Shown: positions 55,741 through 64,000 of the stretch, piece after piece
How the letters are laid out: every line of letters begins with the position of its first letter
Numbering within the stretch: the stretch's first letter is position 1
NCBI GenBank assembly: GCA_014773175.1
Contig: VXCM01000317.1
Location: forward strand, 186,001 to 250,000
Length of the DNA stretch: 64,000 nt
Direction of reading: 5' to 3'
Source: Lucifuga dentata
Taxonomy: Eukaryota > Chordata > Actinopteri > Ophidiiformes > Bythitidae
The notes under the pieces: model-generated
Told to the model about the DNA's origin: nothing
The model's database searches: none
The model's input: only the letters and a program-made list of their open reading frames with translations
Made by a program: the position numbers and the translations under genes

Positions 55741-58582
55741 TCCTAAGCCCTTAGAAACATTCCTGGTTACACTTAATGTGAGAATAAGGGGCTGGGGACA
55801 TTTCAGGAATGGAATGAGTGAGTGGACGCGTTGATGATGTATTTGTCTTGCGGTGCACTCGTGATAATAATAAGCTTGTTGGCAACATGCTGGATTTCCA
55901 ATACTACTGCTCATTAATCAAAATAATGGCTGGAAACTAAAGCGATTCAGAGATCAGGAAGCTTTTGTCTGATACGACAAAAGACGAAATAATCCATCAA
56001 GTTAAAGGAACATTAAGATTTAGTGGTTTACAACTAAATACAACGTACTTTGTGCGTCACGTCCTGCCTTATGCTTCTACGTATTTCTCTACATGTTAGT
56101 ATTTGGCAAAGCAGCTTTTGGGACCAGTTTGGTGGGATGATCACACCCCCATCTCACTGGGAATTTCAGGTTTAGGTGACAACACAATTGTTGCATCTAT
56201 TGTCCTGCACTTGAATACTGTGTGAAAGTGTACTAAAGGAACATTCCGCACCAAATAGTCCTGCATTGTTCTGGAGTAAATATGTGAAAGGGTGAAACTG
56301 TTTTATACTCGTTAAAGGGAAACCTGCAGTATGCAGTATGTCTGTTTATATAACAATAATATCTGTATTCGGATTCAAAATGGAAGCAGGGTAAATCAAA
56401 AAAAAGTGGGGCAGAAATCGTCTATAAAAGCTGCTTTGTATCTTTAATGATCTGCCGTTACTACGATGTTAGCCAGGGGTTTCTCCACTGAGCTAAATTT
56501 TGCTGTCACTGTGAGGACTTTATGGGATAAAAGGGCTGCGTTTCAACTTAAGTCCAAGGGTTAGTGCTTGAACTCACATAATATGATCAGTTTAGCGTAT
56601 TATCTGCTCATATCTGTATAACTGATTTGTATTCAGCCGCATCCCTGCTGCTTCGGAACATTAGAGAGGGGAAGTTTACAGAGGAGAATGTGCTGTGCTT
56701 CTCTTCTCACTCCTCTTGAACTGTTGACAGTCGTACTGGAACACACACCAGCCCAAACACACACATCACCAGAGGAGAGCTGAGCAGTGAGCCGCTGTTT
56801 GCTGACCAAATGACTGTCATCCTCAGTGTGGGAGTGGAGGGGAGGGTGATGGCGCGCTCTCCGTTGCTATTAAGGCTAATCACAGTTAACTCCTCAGAAC
56901 CTCGCCAGCCCTCAAAGCAAGTGTCCTACCACCCCATCGCATCCCCACATTCCTACCACCCTCTCTCCTCGCCACTCCCTCATCCACCCTCCTCAGCCCC
57001 ATGCAAGCCCACCCTCACCTTCTCAATCCGCTCTTGGATCATTTCAATTTGCATCCCAACTGGCCTCGGGATTTCCTAGCCCTGTTAAAAGGCAGGCTAT
57101 TTGTTGTGCTCTGCGGTTAATGCCGTGCAGAGCTTTAAATACCCATATCAAATCTTGGAGGCTCAACAGATTCAGTTTTGCAAACCTGTATCGAACAGAG
57201 GTTCAATCCGTCAGCTTAGAAGTGTACACTCCTTAAGTTGTGTGATAAGGTAAAACCAATCACTGGATTAGGCTCTCTCTGTCAGCGTTGGTGTATTTTC
57301 AGTGCTGAGCATTGGTTTGCTGAAACAGGATAAGCTGATGAAGTAACATTATGATGCTTCAGAGTTTGTTTTTTCTTTCCTATATGAACACACTATTAAT
57401 GGATCTGAAAGCCACAGTGTATGTTGCAGTTGTGGATAATGCATTAACATTAGCTGTGAAAAGCAGTTGGTGTTGGATACCATGAGCAATCATCTCTGAA
57501 AACCACAAAAGTCAATTGTTTTTATCATGCAAATCCAGCTCGCTATCCGATAAGATTGATTGAGGTCTTTAAGCGGGGATTGCAATGTTTATTCTCATAG
57601 AGCTTTTCACAAACAAACCTCAGCCTTTTTATTCACAAGTATAATTTTGCACAGCATATGGCGAATTCATAACTCAAAAACAGGAGGATCTCAAGAGTCT
57701 GAAGCTTTTTGTGGTTACTCTGCCTTGTTCCATCTGGTTTTGGGGGAGATGTGGGAGGCTTTGGTACACAGCGAGCTTGAGTGAAAATTCATGGCAGGTA
57801 CATAAATAATCACCCGGCTAAAATATAGGCTACAACTTCTGTTTCTGGTCGGAGTGTTGCAATGCTGTCTCAGATGACATTTGAGATGAGCGCGGAGCCA
57901 TCCGCAAACTGCAAAGTACAAACCAAACGCCCTCTCCCTTTCCTTCACTTGAATCTGGTTTCCACTTTTGTCCTGCCAACAAGCGTTTTCTGGAAGCTCC
58001 CTCTCTGACATTTTACGCTTGGTCGAACTCACACTTTCAGGCTTGAGGCATCGTTTGTGGACAGCTTAGATCCAACTGTCACAGTCTTTTTTCAGCTGGT
58101 TTTGCTTGAATGCAAAGAGATCAGGGTGGTGATTGGTGATGAAAACCCTTCTAGCACTTTTGACGACTGCAGTGAGAGATCCTGAGAGGCTGCTTATTTC
58201 AGTCTGCTGTACCGTAAAGTGCCAAATCACAAGCATTTGACCACCCATTTCCATGCAGTTATCCAAACACTTTAGCTGTGTAATGAACAATAAGTGTATT
58301 TACACAAACTTAGTCTTATACACTAACTTCTTTATTGTGTGTGTCAAAAGCTAGTTCATAGAATGACAGCTATGATGCGTGCATTCTTCATTCAGCAAAT
58401 AAATTCATTCACTTGTGATGTCAAACTGATCATTACGGTAAATAATCACAGCATAATCAATGAAATACAGAGTTAAACTGTTTCACCACAGAAGTGAGCC
58501 AATGGATAAATAGGTTACTAGACAGATCAATTGTGTATCTGAATTGGTGGCCTTATCTTTGTGAGCATTAGTCAGAAAGCGA

Positions 58583-58609
58583 GGGGGGGGGGNGGGGGGA
58601 GAGAGAGAG
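58583..58609. other. Unresolved poly-G gap (N at 58593) followed by GA
   Basis: Ten G, one N, six G, then a short GA run. Long G tracts are hard to sequence and can form quadruplexes. Confidence 0.85.
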
Positions 58610-61600
58610 GCCATATGTTTCTAATAAAACCAGAGCAGTTTATTCAAGAAATGACATAATAAAATGTAAAACCAGTTGGGCAAACTGTGTAAATACAGTA
58701 ACATGGGAATGAGTGATTGCAAAACCAAAACGAATGTGAATTAAAAGTAGTCATTTAGTCTAGCCATGAGACGCCATGACAAATTACAAAATATCTGAAT
58801 CCTTAACTTTTTTGGGAAGTTTGAGAATCCCAGTTTTAATGGGTTTTAAAATGTTGACACAGGGAATTCCATAAGGATGTTTTTTAAATCATTAAATTGC
58901 AGGCAGCAGCTCATAAAGCTTTGCATTCTATAAATTCTCTTTATGTAAATACACTTTGCACAAAGTTGAGGATGATGCAACTACATAATGCACTTAAACC
59001 TATTATTGGATAATTTTCAAATTAAAAATTATGTAAGACATTATACTGTAAATGTTGCATTTTCTGTCATGCATTCCAATTCAGATTCCTTTTCCACTAT
59101 TTCCTTGCATCATTAGCTAACAGGAAATTTATATATATACAATTAAACATTTAAAAATCCTTTTATAGCCAGTTCATGATACTGGTAAGGGGTCACAGTT
59201 TGAAGTTTTTGTCCACCTCCCCTAAAGGATTTTTGTAGCAGCTGGTGGTCTAAGTCTTCCCTCTACTAACTGGTCCAGCAGTATGTCGCCTCAGGTTAAA
59301 TGGACACAAAAACTGAAGGAAGGTCAACCATTCCTGACCATTAGCTGGTTGCTATGCTAATCCAGGGATTACATAAAATACATTTTCTCTACTTAAGATT
59401 TCTCAGAATTCACAGATGAGTAATGAGCTCACAGACCTCCGTAACCCACAGGCACGCATGAATCTTTAATATGGTGAGAACAGGCCTGATGCTCCCTCAT
59501 CATCTGTGATCATCACTGTTGTTATAACGTGTTGTAAAAATTCTGCAAGGATTTTGCACATGCTTTTATTTGTCATACAGTATATGGTTCAAATGATCAC
59601 TTTCCTCACTGCTTTTTATTTAATTGTAGTTAAACTGCCAAATTTGGAGGAAACTCTGGATATACTGGCAGAGTTTTCCTAATAATTATATTACTAATAG
59701 CTGCTCTTTTTAAAGTGATAATCTGCTTTGTCTGTTTTTCTCCTCAAACAGTGATTATCTTTCACAGTGATAGAATTCATATTAGTTTGTGAGCTTTTAT
59801 TGTTCTAATCACCTGGTTTGTGGGAAAAGTCATTTAATGGATTGTACGTAATAAAACACACTCAGACTTGACGTGTTGATACAGGCAAATATCATCACTC
59901 AATCATATTCCCTCATTCATAAACACCTCTTACCTGAATCTTTTAGCATTTGTCTTGAAAGAGATGCTACTACAGTAGTACTGCCGTACTGAAGTGGAAT
60001 AATTTACAAATAGAATGTTTATTAACTACTGCTGTTATCTTTGAAAAAAAAAAAATAACAGTAAAATTCCAAATTTGCAAGAGGTGATATTATTAAATAA
60101 CTATATATAACAGCAGCAATATAAAAAGAAATGAGAGAGAAATATCTTTGTACGTATCAACATATACGCCGATAATGATATAACTGTGATAAGCAAATAT
60201 CAGCTTACTTGGTCGGACAATGTATTGGTCATGGTCCGCACAATAACACAGTAAATAACACAGTATTTTAAGAAGCCTTACCCAAAGCAAAGCGCATCAT
60301 TGCTGTAAATTTAACAGTTTATTTCACTTTAGTTTAGTTTACTTTAGGTAAGTGAGCATAACTTTCTCATTTACAGCCACAGTACACTGCACATGAAAAA
60401 ATCATCAGACAGCACAAAGGGAAGATTGCCATTGTTGCCTGAAGCCTGTTATCATGTGCCTACAAAGCAACTTTTTCAACCAAAATACAAAAATCAAACA
60501 GCTGTATTAAAGACGAGGCTGCACACTTGAGCCACTCAAACACCTGGTGATATCCATCAAAGGGCGAGAAAGACGGGTTAATACCACACCCAACCTGTAT
60601 GGCTTCAGGTTAAGGTAACAGGTTCGGTGCAACTTGGGCACTCTGAGAAAAAGTTTCTAAATTTGCTGCCAAAGCAATATCATTTCAGATCAACTACACA
60701 AACATACACACATTCTGAGAATTCCTGGGGAAAGATATTTGTAGAAATTATTAATATTGATGAAGAAATAACCATTCTACATACAAAACATTATGCCACA
60801 TATGTAAATGGAAAGATGAGTATAATATTGATCCATTGACCTGATCACTGCTCTGTTCAGCTAAGCACTAATGTTGACCCAAGGACTGTGGATCCATATG
60901 GAAAGCTCCTGTCAGTGCTCAGCATAAAGGATGGGCGAGTTCAACCTAAACATTTGCTTTTAGGTTTGACCAACAAAGAATAACTCTGAAATAACCAATA
61001 GAGAAGCACGATGAATTGTGTGATGGTATTTGTGCAAGGTGTGTCTGTGATTTCAGACTCAAAATCCCCAAACAAACCACAGCAATATCATGACAACAAG
61101 CGAGGAAGACAAGTGTCTCACAATACCAGTGGCAATATTTGTGTTAATTTAGGATATGTAATAGAGGCTTTGAGGATCTATGACAAATCCCAGGGAAGCT
61201 CTATTTGGTGGAGATATTTTGGAGAATCTCAGTTAAGCTGCAAGTTAAAGATAATTTTCTGATAAAGTATCAAACTTTAGGCAATAAAAATCATATTCTT
61301 TTTCCTACAGTACTTTGTGCTTACTACAAGTAGCTTGAAAAATCAGCTCAGTGGAACTAAACAAAACTGCTATTTTCTAGCATTTACTACCCAAAATTAA
61401 TGTCAACGTGTGAATAAATACTACACAAAACTCAAATATGATGGGTAACAATAGCCGATAAATCTATTGTGCAAATAATTAGTGTTATCAAGACAGTGAA
61501 GCCTGAGTAAACTGCATGATTATTCTCTTGAAATGCAAAATCAGTTTTAAAAAAATCTGTTAAAATCCAGTCAACTATGTTTATTGAAATTCTTTTTGGA

Positions 61601-62250
61601 TGACGCATCCCAGAGAAAGAAACTGTAGAGAACTTACAGAATCATCAGTATGGTCCTTTAGATTACAATAAAATTTTAGAAATTTAAGCTTAACATGCAT
61701 GAACTTTTCAATTTAGGAATTAATGTCTTAAAACAGAACTGCAAATTTTTGATTGTAGAAATCTTGCCATTTCTTTCTAAGCATGCAAACAACAAATGAT
61801 TCCTCAAAAATGTGTGAGTGGAGGAGCAGGTTGGGGAATAATGTAATGAAGTAGACAAATTAAACGTAGTACCTTTAAAAATGCTAAAAATAGTTTGTAT
61901 TTGTATTGTAATATGTTTGATAGGTTTTTTTTTTTTGTTTGTTCATTTGTTTGTTTTCCTGGACAAGATAAATAAGCCTAAATCTTTTTAACATGATCCT
62001 GAAACTCTTGAATTTCTGATTTTCAGTGTATCATCAAAGAAAATGGACAATATTTGTGTGTTCTGCTTTGTTCAATAAAAACCTGTTGTAGTTTGTTGAC
62101 ATGTTAAATATAACAAATATTGATCCAAATGTGTGTTTAAGGTAATAAATATTTTATAACCGTGCTTCTTATCCAATTATTTCCAATCTGTATCATTTAA
62201 TTCATTCACCAATATGTGGCAGTGCAACATGGGTGAGAAATGAAACACAC

Positions 62251-62272
62251 AAGCACGCACGCACGCACGCAC
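62251..62272. repeat. (GCAC)n microsatellite
   Basis: About five GCAC units in a CA-rich context. A CpG-containing tetranucleotide, unusual beside the CA and GA runs that dominate here. Confidence 0.9.
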
Positions 62273-64000
62273 ACAGGCACACAGCTTGTCTACTGAGTTT
62301 CTTGATCCTACCTGTGACAGGCATCTGGAGGACTCTCTACTAACTGGTCTTTGAAATTGTGATTTTGTTTTTTATTTCTTTTTTTTCTCAGCATGTTATA
62401 ATTCCTCTCAGCAGCTTGTAAAGACAGACTCTCATACAGCAATGCCACCTCCAGCCCTTCTGCATCTGTGCTGGTGACACAGAAGGACAAAAGAGACGTG
62501 CAATGAGATTACTGACTGTGGCAGAATGATGGGAGACTTGAAGGAACTGTTCGATTTTGCACATGAAAAAAGTAAATCGGGTTCATTTTGGGCCTGTTTT
62601 CCAGCAACCAAAGTTGTAATCATGTTTGGTACTGACCGCAATAAGATGAAATGTGAAGTGGTTTGCGACAATGATTTAAAGGCTGGTTTATGCTTAATGT
62701 GGATGAGATGCAGCAAAGGACTGCTTGCGTGACCTGGCATTCATGGTTCTCAAACTTTCATGATGACTACATACTTCTACTCCAGGACTTTCAGTGGTGC
62801 TGTAGGTCAAACCTGCTCCTAAACCCCCAAACATGAAACAAAACCAGCAGAACTAGAAGTAGTTTCCTGTTCAGTCACCAACAAGAAAGCATGGAGGTAG
62901 TGAAAAGAGATTTGTTTTTGATTAATGATTAAGTCACCAAAGTTGTTTGCCTTTGTTTTTCCTGTCCCCCTCTCTCCCTTTCTCCCATATGCTCCCCCTT
63001 CCTCTGCGTCTCTTCGCTTGAAGAGCAAATCATTGATAAAAGTGCATTTACATCGCACAAACACTGTCTGCATTGTTTAAAAAAATCTAGTAGTGTGCAA
63101 CCCTCAAAAGCATCCCCCATGGCCGGCCGTTTTGGCTGCAATCATGCTGCTTTTTCCGTGTGTTCACTTTTGCATCCGTGTCCACGTTAAGCATAAACCA
63201 CCCTTAAAAGATGAGAGAATCTTTCCTAATACTTGATTCAAATTTGACAATATAATCGTTACCAGACAGTTTCTGAGATGTTCAGCATGCATTTCCATGA
63301 CTGACAGCATATCTGGCACCGAAGTATAAAACCCCAACCAACTGGCACTCCAAGCAGATTAACATGAATTTAAAAACAGAGATATGTCTCTGCTAATGTG
63401 GATCAAATACCACAGTCGGTACAGTCTCAGGTGAGCCAACTGTCTGTGGTCGGCACGGTGAGGATACCATGCTCTCTCTCCGTATGCTTAAGTGTCAACA
63501 CTCTCAATCAAAATGACTCCATTTGACTGTCATTGGCATGTCCGATGCCTTAAAGCACGCAAGGAATATATTTAGAGGTATGTGTGTGTGTGTTCATGCA
63601 TGTATGTTTTTGTATGTGTCCGCACGTGCGTGTGCACACTCATGCAGACCGCAGTGCTCGTATTCCATGGCTGCCACCGATTATGAACATACATGATCCC
63701 CTGGAGGAAGACAATAATATTGGCATTAAACACCTTAAGATTCTGCTGGTTTTTAATATATCTTAAATTATGCCAGGAAAAACACTGGAACATCACACAA
63801 AAGCCACAGTCAGTGTATAATGCTATCTCATAAAGCTACAGATCTCTCCAACAATATTGACATAGGGAGCAGGCAAGCAAATGTCAGCACCTATAACATA
63901 TGAAATACTTAACGTAACCAATTTCCTGCTGTCAATCAACCAGGGAATAATGACAGACGGCTGAGAATCAATACGCCACAATTGAATTTTTCAGCTCCCA

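Larger units (their letters stand above)
55749..64000. other. Noncoding stretch, no gene seen
   Basis: Largely AT-rich unique sequence. It holds a C-rich part (56930-57060), a motif-rich word cluster at 57540-57600 (gataagattgattgagg, gattgcaatgtttattc), a poly-G gap plus short GA run (58583-58609), a 12 nt A tract near 60044, a GCAC repeat (62251-62272) and a hAT-like word near 62748 (ggttctcaaacttt) without a recognisable partner. No gene, exon or RNA gene was recognised. Confidence 0.65.

Noticed and set aside
62741..62830. hAT-like word ggttctcaaacttt
   Set aside because: No CAG edge, no partner terminus and no target duplication. The match is too short.
1..64000. A novel gene cluster or defence-type system
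   Set aside because: No recognisable coding genes, operon structure or array exist in the window. The only unusual structures are palindromes, MITEs and candidate regulatory blocks.

Overview
This 64 kb window looks like nuclear DNA from a teleost fish, most likely a percomorph. It is AT-rich and packed with CA/GT and GA/CT microsatellites and 20-26 nt A or T tracts. It also carries short DNA-transposon remnants of kinds I recognise from fish genomes: hAT-like termini beginning CAG, a Tol2-like repeat built of 'agtact/ttaagta' words, an element bounded by TTAA, and the 3' tail of a dispersed retroelement. The bacterial, phage or plasmid signs I would expect (operons, Shine-Dalgarno sites, dense ORFs) are absent.

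I find no protein-coding gene, tRNA, rRNA, CRISPR array or recognisable microRNA. Almost all open frames are 60-145 codons, unrecognisable, and often made of microsatellite or homopolymer translation. The longest, 228 codons at 36176-36862, is a statistical outlier but resembles no family I know. The window is best read as intergenic or deep intronic DNA.

Layout. 1-4.3 kb: plain noncoding DNA. 4.3-9.6 kb: repeat-rich, with two Tol2-like copies, a 645 bp fold-back element, several microsatellites and a hAT terminus. 12.6 kb: a perfect 32 bp palindrome. 13.4-14.2 kb: a GC-richer, enhancer-like block, then a near full-length Tol2-like copy on the minus strand at 14.4-15.0 kb. 15-22 kb: mostly plain sequence. 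22.8-24.9 kb: a 597 bp TTAA-bounded MITE, a CpG-rich patch, an enhancer-like block and a MITE with 'cactgcaa' ends. 30.5-30.9 kb: a second TTAA-bounded MITE plus a solo end. 31.9-32.3 kb: a minisatellite, a retroelement tail and a second palindrome. 36 kb: the long ORF. 41-55 kb: scattered candidate regulatory blocks. 55.3-55.7 kb: a 444 bp hAT element with an exact 8 bp target-site duplication. 56-64 kb: plain noncoding DNA.

Eighteen single-N positions mark unresolved assembly joins. Six of them sit between identical 61-66 bp copies of the same sequence, so the apparent tandem duplications there are artefacts. Regulatory calls rest on motif reading only and are deliberately low confidence.
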